DNA of 64,000 nt from an uncultured Pseudomonadales bacterium (GTDB lineage Bacteria; Pseudomonadota; Gammaproteobacteria; Pseudomonadales; Pseudohongiellaceae), in contig CAMYOK010000002.1 in assembly GCA_947259995.1 (NCBI GenBank), forward strand, positions 1 through 64,000, written 5' to 3'. Below, in pieces: positions 26,859-35,826 of the stretch; position 1 is the first letter of the stretch, and every line of letters begins with the position of its first letter. The notes under the pieces were generated by a model, which did no database searches, was not told where the DNA came from, and was given only the letters and a program-made list of their open reading frames with translations. A program made the translations under genes and the position numbers.

Positions 26859-26915
26859 GAAGCGCTCCTGTTGTAATTATGAAGTTCTATCTATAGCGTA
26901 GAAGGTAATCGGTTA

Positions 26916-26942
26916 ATTTCAAGTGTTCTGACCCCTTGATTC
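26916..26942. repeat. Single half-unit of the palindromic repeat, right flank of the RAYT gene
   Basis: A half-unit in the CTGACCCC orientation (ATTTCAAGTGTTC, TGACCCCTTGATT), inverted relative to the one at 26120. It lies between the divergent transposase and NHL-propeller genes. Confidence 0.88.
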
Positions 26943-26990
26943 TGGCTATACTCTGAGTGAGTTCTCAAAAACAACAAAAAGAGAAACCCT

Positions 26991-27953
26991 ATGAAGAAAA
27001 TCGTACTCGCTTGCTTGTTACTTTCGCTGCTCTCCCCTGTTGCATCTGCTCAGCGTCCGATTCGGCAATTACTTCCGCTACGCGCCTATACTCTGCAAGA
27101 TTATCAAGCGGTGTCATTCCAAGAGGCCTTACAATTGCCCGACTCTATAGAGGCCTCCTCCTATGCCGGTGTAGCCATGAATGCTCGGGATAATTTGATC
27201 ATCCTCAGCCGCGGCACTCCCACTTTCTTAGAGTTTGAAAAGGATGGCAGTTTTGTTCGCTCCTTCGGCGCCGATGGCTTGTTCAATCGCAGTCACGGCT
27301 TGCATATCGACAAGGATGACAACATCTGGGCCACCGATGTCTCCGACCACGTTGTCATGAAGCTTGATTCCGACGGTAATGTTCTGATGACCCTAGGCAC
27401 TAAAGGTGAATCAGGAGAATGGAACGAGGCCAGCGGCAGTCACCTGTTCTCACAACCCAACGATGTCGCACTTGATTCCATGGGCAACATCTATGTTGCA
27501 CAAGGCCATGGTGGCGACTTCCCGGGCATTCTCAAATTCAGCCCCAACGGTCAGTTCATCTCAAAATGGGGCAGCAAAGGCTACGACGCCGGCGAGTTTG
27601 TCACCGCCCATGCTATCGAGATCGATGATAACGATGTGCTCTATGTGGCCGACCGCGAAAGCATGCGTGTGCAACGCTACGACACCGATGGCAACAGACT
27701 GCGCGAATGGAAGTTTGACGCCATGGTGTGCGCCATGTTTTTACACAGCGATGGCAATATGTACATCACCACAGGATTTGATGGCGAATTGGCAAAAGTG
27801 GATATGGACGGCAATGTGCTCGGCTCCATTGGCAGCCCAGGCACGGGCAACGGGCAGTTTGGCGAGGCTCATGCACTGACCTTGGATAGCGAAGACAACG
27901 CCTATATCAGCGATGTGATTTTGAATCGGATACAGACATTTAAAAAGCAGTAA
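26991..27953 (+). CDS. Exported NHL-repeat beta-propeller protein
   Basis: A 320-residue protein with a signal peptide (KIVLACLLLSLLSPVASAQ) and about five or six NHL-type blades. Typical blade pieces are PNDVALDSMGNIYVAQG, AHAIEIDDNDVLYVADR, RVQRYDTDGN and GEAHALTLDSEDNAYISD. This resembles SMP-30/NHL and peptidyl-alpha-hydroxyglycine lyase-like propellers. Substrate unknown. Single gene, closely convergent (10 bases) with the LysR gene. Confidence 0.87.
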   Translation: MKKIVLACLLLSLLSPVASAQRPIRQLLPLRAYTLQDYQAVSFQEALQLPDSIEASSYAGVAMNARDNLIILSRGTPTFLEFEKDGSFVRSFGADGLFNRSHGLHIDKDDNIWATDVSDHVVMKLDSDGNVLMTLGTKGESGEWNEASGSHLFSQPNDVALDSMGNIYVAQGHGGDFPGILKFSPNGQFISKWGSKGYDAGEFVTAHAIEIDDNDVLYVADRESMRVQRYDTDGNRLREWKFDAMVCAMFLHSDGNMYITTGFDGELAKVDMDGNVLGSIGSPGTGNGQFGEAHALTLDSEDNAYISDVILNRIQTFKKQ

Positions 27954-27963
27954 AGCTGCCAGT

Positions 27964-28854
27964 CTAGAGCGTGAGTTGAGGGTTAATAAAATCGAGAAAA
28001 GCTGAGATTCGGCGCGCAACCGTCGATGACTTATAATACACAGCACTGACTAGTTCTCGTTCTGTATTGCTGATTTTGAAGTCATCGAGTAATGACAAAA
28101 GTCGGCCCTGCTCAATGTCTTTTTTAACCATAAATCCAGACAAACAAGCGATACCATTGCCAGCCAATACTAGCTGACGGATTGTCTCTCCGTTGCTTGA
28201 TGCACTGCTAGGTTTGATGGGTGCTAGGCCTTCAATGGGCCATGAGTTCAAAGATTTAGGTGATGAAAAACCAATAAGTTGATGTTGAGCTAGATCATCC
28301 GGAGTTTCAGGGCTGCCTTGTGCTGTCAAATAGTCCGGTGAGGCAACAACATAAAGCGCACTTCGCCCTAAACTACGAGCATATAGAGTTGAATCGCTGA
28401 GCTTGCCAATGCGAATTGCAACATCGGTGCGCTTCTCAAGTAAATCGACGATGCCCTCGTTTGACGTAAGCTCTAGCTCAATATCCGGATAAGATTGTTT
28501 AAATTTTCTTGTCAGAGGCACTAACTGATGGAACACAAAGGGACTTGCAGCATCCACTCGTAAACGACCTTTAGGCAATTCACCTGCTGAAATCAACTCC
28601 TCCTCTGCGCTTTGAATTTGTTGCAGTGCAATCCGCACAGAGTCTACAAATTGCCGCCCCTCTTCGGTTAACTCAACTCTGCGCGTTGTCCGGTTAAGAA
28701 TAGTCACGCCTAGCTGGCGTTCGAGCTTACTCACGGCTCTGGACACTTTCGCCACTTGCATATTCATCGCATCGGCGGCAGCCGAAAACCCGCCCATATC
28801 GGCCACGCTAAGCAAAATCTCTAGATCGTCCGAACGAGTCAGCATTATCTTCAA
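27964..28854 (-). CDS. LysR family transcriptional regulator
   Basis: A 296-residue regulator. The N-terminal winged HTH has GGFSAAADAMNMQVAKVSRAV and LEQ-like LERQLGVTILNRTTRRVELT. The substrate-binding domain starts near residue 92 (GRLRVDAASPF). It is divergent from an MFS exporter and probably controls it. The inducer is unknown. Start could be 28854 or the Met three codons later. Confidence 0.94.
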   Translation of the reverse strand: MKIMLTRSDDLEILLSVADMGGFSAAADAMNMQVAKVSRAVSKLERQLGVTILNRTTRRVELTEEGRQFVDSVRIALQQIQSAEEELISAGELPKGRLRVDAASPFVFHQLVPLTRKFKQSYPDIELELTSNEGIVDLLEKRTDVAIRIGKLSDSTLYARSLGRSALYVVASPDYLTAQGSPETPDDLAQHQLIGFSSPKSLNSWPIEGLAPIKPSSASSNGETIRQLVLAGNGIACLSGFMVKKDIEQGRLLSLLDDFKISNTERELVSAVYYKSSTVARRISAFLDFINPQLTL

Positions 28855-28884
28855 TCCCCTGATATTTGAGCTCTATATTATTGC

Positions 28885-28899
28885 ATATTTAGCAAATAT
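28885..28899. promoter_or_regulatory. Candidate LysR operator between the LysR and MFS genes
   Basis: ATATTT and AAATAT flank AGC in an AT-rich stretch that also contains two TTGCAT copies. The dyad lies in the 154-base divergent region, a normal place for a LysR site. Seen by eye only. Confidence 0.4.
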
Positions 28900-29008
28900 A
28901 AATTGCATTAACAGCTGTTTTTAACAATATAAAATTTGCCCACAATCCCACCTCATAAATCAACACCCGTGCTTTTCCCCAATACATCCAAAAATATGAG
29001 AGGACATC

Positions 29009-30208
29009 ATGCCCTTAGCACTATTAGCATTAACCCTAAGCGCGTTTGCGATAGGGACCACAGAGTTTGTGATCGTTGGCTTGCTGCCTACTATGGCGAC
29101 AGATCTGAATGTGTCACTACCTTCCGCTGGCTTACTCGTCAGCCTCTATGCACTAGGGGTGGCTATTGGAGCCCCCGTGTTAACCGCTTTGACTGGGCGG
29201 TGGAAGAGGAAACATGTACTGATCGCAGTGATGAGTTTGTTTGTTGCGGGCAATCTCATGGCTTGGCAGGCCCCCGCCTATGACACCCTAGTTGCTGCTC
29301 GGATTTTAACTGGTCTCGCACATGGGGTGTTTTTCTCGATTGGGTCTACTATTGCGACCGGATTGGTTGCCAAAGAAAAAGCCGCGAGTGCCATTGCAAT
29401 TATGTTTACAGGATTGACCGTGGCACTAGTCACGGGTGTTCCACTGGGTACGTACATCGGCCAAAGTTTTGGTTGGCAGTCGACTTTTCTAGTAGTGGCT
29501 TTGCTAGGATTAATCGCACTCATTGGTAGCATACTGCTGGTGCCAAGTAATCTGCCGCAAGCCCCAGCCGCGAAATTGTCAGCACAGTTGCGTGTCTTAA
29601 CCCAGCCCCGTCTGTTATTGGTGTATGCGATTACAGCTCTGGGCTATGGTGGCACTTTTACAGCGTTCACATTTCTTGCGCCAATCCTAGAACAGATTTC
29701 AGGGTTCGATTCGGGTGCAATCGGCCTTATCATGCTGGTATATGGCGTATCAGTCGCTGCAGGGAATATCTGGGGCGGTAAGATGGCCGATAAAATGGGC
29801 CAAGTTAAAGCCCTGACAATCATCTTCAGTAGCTTAGCTAGCATCCTGATTGTGTTCAATTTTGCAGCCTATAACCCTATTACAGCTGTTATTACTATCT
29901 TAGTTTGGGGTGCATTTGCATTTGGCAATGTGCCCGGATTACAGGTGTATGTAGTTAAATTAGCGCAGCAATACACTCCCAATGCAGTCGATGTAGCGTC
30001 AGGATTGAACATCGCTGCTTTTAACATTGGAATTGCCTTGGGGTCATGGGGAGGCGGAATAGTTGTAGCAGAAATTGGGCTGATGCACACCCCATGGATA
30101 GGAGCAGTTGTGGTGTTGATCGCGCTTGGGCTGACACGTTTAAGTGGCCGCCTCGACGCTAAGAAACCGCTAGCTTCAGAGTTAGCCCCCTCCTGCTCAC
30201 CAGCCTAA
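29009..30208 (+). CDS. MFS transporter of the DHA1 (AraJ/YdhP-like) type
   Basis: A 399-residue carrier with 12 predicted helices. The start LALLALTLSAFAIGTTEFVIVGLLP and the motif A-like GAPVLTALTGRWKRK are typical of the sugar-efflux/arabinose-efflux-like DHA1 group. GAGAGG upstream of the ATG is the ribosome site. It is divergent from a LysR regulator, a common arrangement for drug or metabolite exporters. Substrate unknown. Confidence 0.92.
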   Translation: MPLALLALTLSAFAIGTTEFVIVGLLPTMATDLNVSLPSAGLLVSLYALGVAIGAPVLTALTGRWKRKHVLIAVMSLFVAGNLMAWQAPAYDTLVAARILTGLAHGVFFSIGSTIATGLVAKEKAASAIAIMFTGLTVALVTGVPLGTYIGQSFGWQSTFLVVALLGLIALIGSILLVPSNLPQAPAAKLSAQLRVLTQPRLLLVYAITALGYGGTFTAFTFLAPILEQISGFDSGAIGLIMLVYGVSVAAGNIWGGKMADKMGQVKALTIIFSSLASILIVFNFAAYNPITAVITILVWGAFAFGNVPGLQVYVVKLAQQYTPNAVDVASGLNIAAFNIGIALGSWGGGIVVAEIGLMHTPWIGAVVVLIALGLTRLSGRLDAKKPLASELAPSCSPA

Positions 30209-30223
30209 TAGGCACCGATGAGT

Positions 30224-30943
30224 TTACTTATAAGGGTCAAAAAGGTAATGGTGGAATACTTCATTAAAAGTAGATGCCACAGCCTTACCATCGACAGAGG
30301 CGGGAATAAAAACGCTATTGCGCATTTTGTTCTCGACCTCACCCGCGCATTGCACCTCCTCTGGGTCTTTCGTTATTTGTAAGGCTTGTAACTGCCCTTG
30401 CGCGGAAATTTTTGCAGTGGCAGAGATTGGCAGCTCTCGAATATCAAAACAGAATAATCTGTACTGCAAAATCACTCTTTGCGCTGCGACATAATGCGGC
30501 CCCAGGCTTTCAATGTCATATAAATGATTCTCGAGAATTTCTATCGTTTTTTCATCGCCATTTTGTTCGTAAATGACAGAAAAGTTAATACGAACATTGC
30601 TTCTATCACCGTTTATGGTGGCAGGTGTAATTCTGGTGGTTCGGGTCGCTCGAACAATAAGCTCTCTCATTCTATGTTCAATTCCGAAGGTGTCGCCGCT
30701 AAAACAAAATGCGCCTTGAATATCTCCACTCAGATGCACCATGGCACCACATCTGATCAAGATTGCAGGCCTATCTCTATGCTCTGGAAATTTTAACTTC
30801 TTAATGAATGCACTTGCGGCTTGCCCAAATCGGGCTGGGTTCGAATCGTTGAGCGAGGTATCAGAAAACAATGGCGACGCTGCGAACAGAGACAAAAACG
30901 CGCACAAAGCGCTACGACAATATTGACGCACAGAGAACAACAT
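30224..30943 (-). CDS. Exported protein of unknown function
   Basis: About 239 residues from the ATG at 30943, which puts a signal peptide first (YCRSALCAFLSLFAASPLFS). The longer open frame adds 31 residues without signal character. The body is mixed alpha/beta with several Cys. It ends with IPASVDGKAVASTFNEVFHHYLFDPY, reminiscent of the beta-hairpin end of TonB C-terminal domains. I do not recognise a family. It is divergent from the Rap1a-TonB gene, which also has a TonB-type domain, so the two may be related. Confidence 0.7.
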   Translation of the reverse strand: MLFSVRQYCRSALCAFLSLFAASPLFSDTSLNDSNPARFGQAASAFIKKLKFPEHRDRPAILIRCGAMVHLSGDIQGAFCFSGDTFGIEHRMRELIVRATRTTRITPATINGDRSNVRINFSVIYEQNGDEKTIEILENHLYDIESLGPHYVAAQRVILQYRLFCFDIRELPISATAKISAQGQLQALQITKDPEEVQCAGEVENKMRNSVFIPASVDGKAVASTFNEVFHHYLFDPYK

Positions 30944-31050
30944 AATCGATCCTTGAGTTTGCTTGCCTTGCTCACCGTTTTCAGTGTGCTCTCGCGGGAA
31001 TAGGTGTATATTGACGGAACAAAGCAATGCCGTCAATTATGTGGGTTTAA

Positions 31051-31827
31051 ATGAAACTTTATATAGCGTGGATCACATCCATAGTCGTATTTGCCACAAC
31101 TGCATACGGCGCGGAATTAACTCCTGAACAACAACGGCTTATGGTGCTGCGCGAGAACATTCGAGCTGCTGGCAGCAACGCACCGCTGAGCAGACCACAG
31201 TTTCAAACGCTGTGCTCCGATTCCAGCAGCAAGGATTGGTGTTCTGGGTACATCGCGGCCTTGGTCACGATTCATCAAATTCCCCTGAATTGTCTGCCAA
31301 GAACAGACATGGCGCCGTTTATGTATGGCGGGCTTTGGGAATACACCAACGCTTGGCTTTCGAAACAAGCTCAAGATTCGACTTTTACACTTTACGAAGC
31401 GATCACAAGCGCCCTGAGTGCCGATGACCGCTGTCCTATCGGTGCAACAATTAATTTTGATCCACCTGATTTCGTTCCTTACTCAGAAGCAGAGTGGCTA
31501 GCATTGCGACGTTTTCAAGAACCCACTACCGTGCAAACGGTAGAACCAAGCTATCCCGAACAAGCTCTTCAGGACGGCATAGAAGGTTGGACCATAGTTT
31601 CGTTCACGGTCACCGAAACTGGCGATGTTGAAGATGTGCTTCTAGTGGACTCTGAGCCGCCGGAACTATTTGACGAAGTCTCGCTTGAGGCCGCTGCACA
31701 GTTCAAATTCGAACCCTACTCATTGCGGGGAAAAATAATAGAAGTCCCAAATTTTCAACACGTCTTTCGATTCGAAATCAAGGGGTCAGATCCCTTGAAA
31801 ACCGGTTCAAGTAATCTGACCCCTTGA
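31051..31827 (+). CDS. Rap1a/Tai-like domain fused to a TonB C-terminal domain
   Basis: A 258-residue exported protein (signal LYIAWITSIVVFATTAYGAE). Residues 45-135 hold a Rap1a/Tai-immunity-like fold with Cys pairs (LCSDSSSKDWCSGYIAAL, LNCLPR, RCPIG). Residues 150-245 are a TonB C-terminal domain (YPEQALQDGIEGWTIVSFTVTETGDVEDV, LFDEVSLEAAAQFKFEPYSLRGK). There is no membrane anchor or Pro-rich linker beyond the signal, so it is not a normal energy transducer. The last residues, from KGSDPLK to the stop, are translated from a repeat element. Confidence 0.78.
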   Translation: MKLYIAWITSIVVFATTAYGAELTPEQQRLMVLRENIRAAGSNAPLSRPQFQTLCSDSSSKDWCSGYIAALVTIHQIPLNCLPRTDMAPFMYGGLWEYTNAWLSKQAQDSTFTLYEAITSALSADDRCPIGATINFDPPDFVPYSEAEWLALRRFQEPTTVQTVEPSYPEQALQDGIEGWTIVSFTVTETGDVEDVLLVDSEPPELFDEVSLEAAAQFKFEPYSLRGKIIEVPNFQHVFRFEIKGSDPLKTGSSNLTP

Positions 31828-31829
31828 TC
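31775..31829. repeat. Paired AATCAAGGG palindromic repeat
   Basis: Left half-unit AAATCAAGGGG, TCAGATCCCTTGA; 7-base spacer; right half-unit TTCAAGTAATC, TGACCCCTTGATC. The whole element is read through as the C-terminus of the preceding gene and ends at its stop codon, three bases before the convergent hemerythrin stop. Confidence 0.92.
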
Positions 31830-31831
31830 TG

Positions 31832-32275
31832 CTAGCTTGTGAGTGCTTGTTTTAGTTTGTCCATTTCATGCACAAGGTCCTTGGCTTGTCCATCGCTCAG
31901 GTATTGCTTGGCTCTGCTGAAAATATCACTTTCTTCCTCTTTGACATGATGATCAACGGCGTGTTTTAAATCTTTAAAAACTTCCAGCCACTCCTCGCTT
32001 TCGACCGGAGTGCTGCTCACTTTATCAAGTTGCTTCTCGATCTCTTCATGCTCATGTTCGCCATGCTCCAAGTCTTCTTCGACTGCCTCTTTGCTTGTGG
32101 CATCATCGATTGCTTTGTAGAAAGTTCGCTCTTCGCTATCCGCGTGAATAGTTAACTCTTCTTTGATCTCTTGGAACAATGCCTTGCGAGCCGCGGACGA
32201 CTCAGCAGCTAGCACTTGCGCCATTAGGCCATCTACTTTCTCGTGATCCCTTCGAATGTATTGATAGATATCCAT
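31832..32275 (-). CDS. Hemerythrin HHE-domain protein
   Basis: A 147-residue four-helix protein. Diiron-type ligands are visible: RRDHEKVD, HADSEERTFY, EHGEHEHEEIEKQL, and HAVDHHVKEEESDIF. This is the HHE cation-binding subgroup that responds to oxygen, nitric oxide or iron. The ATG at 32275 has GGAGG five bases before it; the TTG four codons upstream lacks a site. Cytoplasmic, single gene. Confidence 0.92.
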   Translation of the reverse strand: MDIYQYIRRDHEKVDGLMAQVLAAESSAARKALFQEIKEELTIHADSEERTFYKAIDDATSKEAVEEDLEHGEHEHEEIEKQLDKVSSTPVESEEWLEVFKDLKHAVDHHVKEEESDIFSRAKQYLSDGQAKDLVHEMDKLKQALTS

Positions 32276-32463
32276 TTCTTCCTCCAAGGTTGCTTGTAAT
32301 AAAACGTGGTCGATGGGTAAATAGCAAGAACCAGACCAGATATGTTTTTACATAAATTACAAATAGTTGGCTGCAAAAGGACGTCATCGCGCACAGTGCC
32401 AGCTGAAGGAATTACTTTCGTAGGCAGTAAATTTTACTTCTAGGATAAGCGTCGAGATCAGGA

Positions 32464-32489
32464 TATCAAATGACGTGCCCCTTTGATTT
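32464..32489. repeat. Degenerate half-unit of the palindromic repeat
   Basis: ATCAAATGACGTG then CCCCTTTGATTT matches the CTGACCCC half-unit at most positions but has several substitutions. It ends right at the stop of the propeller-RTX gene. It may be an old copy. Confidence 0.5.
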
Positions 32490-34976
32490 TTAATTCACAC
32501 TCTCCGCGTAGAAGCCTACCCCTTCGCTCGTCCAATCTGCAGAGGCCTCAAACAATTGGTATTCTTTCTCGCTGGTAGTGAACACATGTCGGTTCAAGGT
32601 GTGGCTGTAGAAACGGTAGACAGGCCTTACTTTTTCAGGCGAGTCTGGTGCGGGGTTAGTTGCATACACTTCAAATGCCACGCCTTCAAATACATAGGTC
32701 CATTCATCATTCGCGATTTTATCGATGATACTGTCGCGCTCAGTCTCATTGATCGTGAAGAAGTGATGACCAGTTCTTGTGTTATAAAATCGATATAGCG
32801 GTACAGCCCCTGGGTAGGAGTGTGCAGTCTGAAATTTCGCGCCTTGATAAACATAAGGCCAATTGACTTCGTTTCTGTTTTCCGGCCCACTGTTTCGCAA
32901 CACCATTTCACGCTCTTCTGCATTTGTTGTATAGAAAAATGCATTTTTGCTTGTGTTGAAAAAGCGATAAACATTTGCCGGAGCATTCTCAGTGTCGACA
33001 AATTCAACTGAGGCTTGCTCGCCCCAGTAACCGAGGTTCTCAGTCGTAATTTCGAAGTCATTGAAGCGAATACGTTCAACGTCTAGGGCGATTTTGTCAA
33101 CATAAGCTCCGTAACCAGTTTTAGCTTGCACACTTACAAAACCGGTTTCAGGATCCTTAGACAGCATATAGGCTGCCATTTTCTGCTCATAGACGACCGT
33201 ATCGTCCCCATCGCCACCATAGAAAATATTATTCCCTGCCCCCCCGTCCAGCAGATCATCGCCACCAAAACCATACAAGAAGTCATGGCCATCGTAACCA
33301 TAGAGAATATCGGTCTGTTCGCCACCATAGATGATATCATTTCCAATATAAAACCAACTCATTAACGCTTGATTGCTATAGCGCAAATAATGCTCGTACG
33401 GGAGGTCTAGACCACTCACAGCATAAACCTGAGTGCCATCCATAAAATACCGAAGACTATAGATATGCCTAGTATTATTAGTGGGGCTATGCCGACTCAC
33501 CATCTCGGCGAGATAAGTACTGCCCTCATGATCTATAGTCGTTGTGAGTACACTTGAGAATGACGAGGTATAAATGAGCTGTGAATTCCCATCCTGCCAC
33601 GGCAAGCTTCCAAACACCTCTGAACGCGTATCGAGATGATGTATCAATTGCTCTTGCCCCGGCACCGGCTTTATACTCGTTGTTGTGTAAGAGCTCACAC
33701 TATTATCAACCCCCAAATTATTGTGGCTTACCTCTGCATGGGGAGCGGACAAACTAAAATCTTCAGCGTTCTCTACAGGCATTGGCGAGTAACTAAAAAG
33801 TGAAACCCCACTCCCGCTAGTCTTTGCGTGCAACAAATATAAATTGCCTGTCTCGTCGAAGGCCGAACTTCGCAGCACTTCAAAATCAAAATTCTCTAAG
33901 TTGCTAAAGTCCCCCACTTCGCTAACGCTTTTTGTCGAAGTCACTTTAAACACATTCTTAGAATCGCGGCCAACAACAAACAAATTTTGTGCCGCATCAA
34001 TATGCAAACCAGCAATGTTGAAAAGGTAGTTGCCAAAACCCTCGCAAACGATCGGGTCGTGCTCCTGTGGGCCAGACTTAGCACACACGACTTCGCCTGT
34101 GCCATCTCCTTCCGACCCGATAATACGCTCTATTCCACTTTGCGCAGAATAACGAAAAACAGTACTCCTAGCGCTACTTCTTACAAAATATACATTGCCA
34201 AAATCATCCACCTCTAGGAATACAAAATCTTTGTCAAAGGGATTTTCTTTTAAAAATTCCAACCCTTCCTCAAGATGAATACTGACCTCATCAGCAAAGC
34301 TTATTTTGAAAAAGGCATCAGCGCTAGCAATGAACAATTCTCTATTGCGATTGGTAAGAATTGAACTTTGAGGTGTGAACAAATGACCGCCAACCCCTTG
34401 TTCACCCATAATTAGACTTACCTCGCCATTACGATTAACCTTGAAAAGACTCTTCGCCGTTTTACTAAGAACATAGAGGTCATCATTTGAACCTAATGCG
34501 ATGCTAATTCCCCCATCTAAAACATTGCCTTGATTATCTCCATTGGCACCTATTAGTTCTTTAATTGTGCCATTAGCATAGATCGCAACAACATTGTTCG
34601 ATATAGAACTTGCGACATATAAATTACCCCACGCATCAGCCACATAGTCTGCAATACCTTCTAAAATGACTGGGTCTTGTGGCACCCATGTCTGGGATTT
34701 AGGCGAGCTAACTATGTAATCAGGGTTAGTCGCAGTGAATACTGTTTCCACCTCAAGCGGCGCAGTTATACGCACAACCCCCTTAGTTGCAAAAGCTCCT
34801 GAGGTGGCATAAATGTCGCCATTTGGAGCCATTTTCATAGACCAATTCAGATCTAATCCAATGGGATGCTGGCTGTCAGCGATAAGTGATAACTTCTGCC
34901 CATAGCTGTTGCTCGCGCCCATGGCCACAGTAAAGAGCAGCGAATAGAGAGACAATCTTCCATTGATCACATTCAT
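32490..34976 (-). CDS. Exported propeller protein with RTX block and DUF5648 repeats
   Basis: An 828-residue secreted protein (signal LYSLLFTVAMGASNSYG). Residues 30-400 hold NHL/propeller-like blades (ADAWGNLYVASS, SNDDLYVLSK, DDFGNVYFVRS, AQNLFVVGRD). Residues 560-605 have RTX nonapeptides (GNDIIYGGEQTDILYGYDGHD). Residues 655-828 contain three DUF5648 units (VYRFFNTSKNAFFYT, LYRFYNTRTGHHFFT, VYRFYSHTLNRHVFT). A Sec signal together with RTX repeats is unusual, because RTX proteins normally lack a signal. Function unknown; probably calcium-binding and surface-exposed. Confidence 0.85.
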   Translation of the reverse strand: MNVINGRLSLYSLLFTVAMGASNSYGQKLSLIADSQHPIGLDLNWSMKMAPNGDIYATSGAFATKGVVRITAPLEVETVFTATNPDYIVSSPKSQTWVPQDPVILEGIADYVADAWGNLYVASSISNNVVAIYANGTIKELIGANGDNQGNVLDGGISIALGSNDDLYVLSKTAKSLFKVNRNGEVSLIMGEQGVGGHLFTPQSSILTNRNRELFIASADAFFKISFADEVSIHLEEGLEFLKENPFDKDFVFLEVDDFGNVYFVRSSARSTVFRYSAQSGIERIIGSEGDGTGEVVCAKSGPQEHDPIVCEGFGNYLFNIAGLHIDAAQNLFVVGRDSKNVFKVTSTKSVSEVGDFSNLENFDFEVLRSSAFDETGNLYLLHAKTSGSGVSLFSYSPMPVENAEDFSLSAPHAEVSHNNLGVDNSVSSYTTTSIKPVPGQEQLIHHLDTRSEVFGSLPWQDGNSQLIYTSSFSSVLTTTIDHEGSTYLAEMVSRHSPTNNTRHIYSLRYFMDGTQVYAVSGLDLPYEHYLRYSNQALMSWFYIGNDIIYGGEQTDILYGYDGHDFLYGFGGDDLLDGGAGNNIFYGGDGDDTVVYEQKMAAYMLSKDPETGFVSVQAKTGYGAYVDKIALDVERIRFNDFEITTENLGYWGEQASVEFVDTENAPANVYRFFNTSKNAFFYTTNAEEREMVLRNSGPENRNEVNWPYVYQGAKFQTAHSYPGAVPLYRFYNTRTGHHFFTINETERDSIIDKIANDEWTYVFEGVAFEVYATNPAPDSPEKVRPVYRFYSHTLNRHVFTTSEKEYQLFEASADWTSEGVGFYAESVN

Positions 34977-35260
34977 TTAAATCCTATTTATCAACAACTT
35001 AATCGGCGTTTGTTTACAATAATCGCTTTGTGGGTATTTTTCCCACGCAATCGCTCAAAGAACTGTAGTCATTAACGAACTACAAAGCAAGCCCACCAAC
35101 ATAAAGGGAGCATTAGCGTACCGATTAAACGGACTTCAATCACTAGTTTTCAGAATACTTCCACGGTTGGAGTCAATATCTTGTACAATTTTCACTAAGT
35201 AGACAGCACCACAGCTACGCCGTTCTACCACTTTCTTTTACGGATCAGGAGCAATACCCA

Positions 35261-35818
35261 ATGAAGGCCCGCATCGAATTGTTTGCATATCGCGCTTTAC
35301 TTACTTGCTTCGCTCTAATTGTTTTTCCACTTACGGCCAGCGCGGCCTCTAAAGAGGAAATCGATATCAATGTTGAAGAAGCGCTCGTGAAATTTGCGGA
35401 AGAATCTCCCGCCGGAAAGCGTCTAGCAGAGCGGGCCGTTGGCATGTTGGTATTTCCAAGAGTGATCAAGGCTGGCATCGGCATTGGAGGAGAATACGGA
35501 GAAGGCGCGTTGATCGTTAATGGGCAAACCGTCGACTATTACAACACGGCTTCAGCGTCGATCGGCTTCCAGCTAGGCGCACAGTTGAAGTCGCAGATCG
35601 TGATGTTTATGACAGATGAGGCGCTCGCAAATTTTCGCAATAGCGACGGTTGGGAGGCAGGGGTCGATGGCAGCGTCGCGCTAGTTGAGTTTGGTGCAGG
35701 CGGAGAGATCAGCTCAAACTCCGCACAATCCCCAATTATCGGCTTCATCTTTTCGAACAAAGGGCTGATGTACAACCTCACTTTCGAAGGCTCGAAAATG
35801 ACAAAGCTCAATCGTTGA
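35261..35818 (+). CDS. Ysc84-type lipid-binding domain protein
   Basis: A 185-residue exported protein with a signal ending TASAAS. The Ysc84/SYLF domain shows RAVGMLVFPRVIKAGIGIGGEYGEGAL, YYNTASASIGFQLGAQLKSQIVMFMT, and W-AGVDGSVALVEFGAGG. Eukaryotic relatives bind phosphoinositides; bacterial ones are uncharacterised envelope proteins. AGGAG upstream of the ATG is the ribosome site. The 284 bases before it hold no other recognisable feature. Confidence 0.92.
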   Translation: MKARIELFAYRALLTCFALIVFPLTASAASKEEIDINVEEALVKFAEESPAGKRLAERAVGMLVFPRVIKAGIGIGGEYGEGALIVNGQTVDYYNTASASIGFQLGAQLKSQIVMFMTDEALANFRNSDGWEAGVDGSVALVEFGAGGEISSNSAQSPIIGFIFSNKGLMYNLTFEGSKMTKLNR

Positions 35819-35826
35819 TTCGAAGT

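Larger units (their letters stand above)
26120..26942 (-). mobile_element. RAYT gene bounded by inverted repeat half-units
   Basis: The unit consists of a half-unit in the GGGGTCAG orientation, the transposase gene, and a half-unit in the CTGACCCC orientation. This is the same order and polarity as in the nine paired repeats elsewhere in the window, with the gene in place of the spacer. It is therefore a candidate parent element of the repeat family. No target-site duplication could be identified by eye. Confidence 0.7.
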
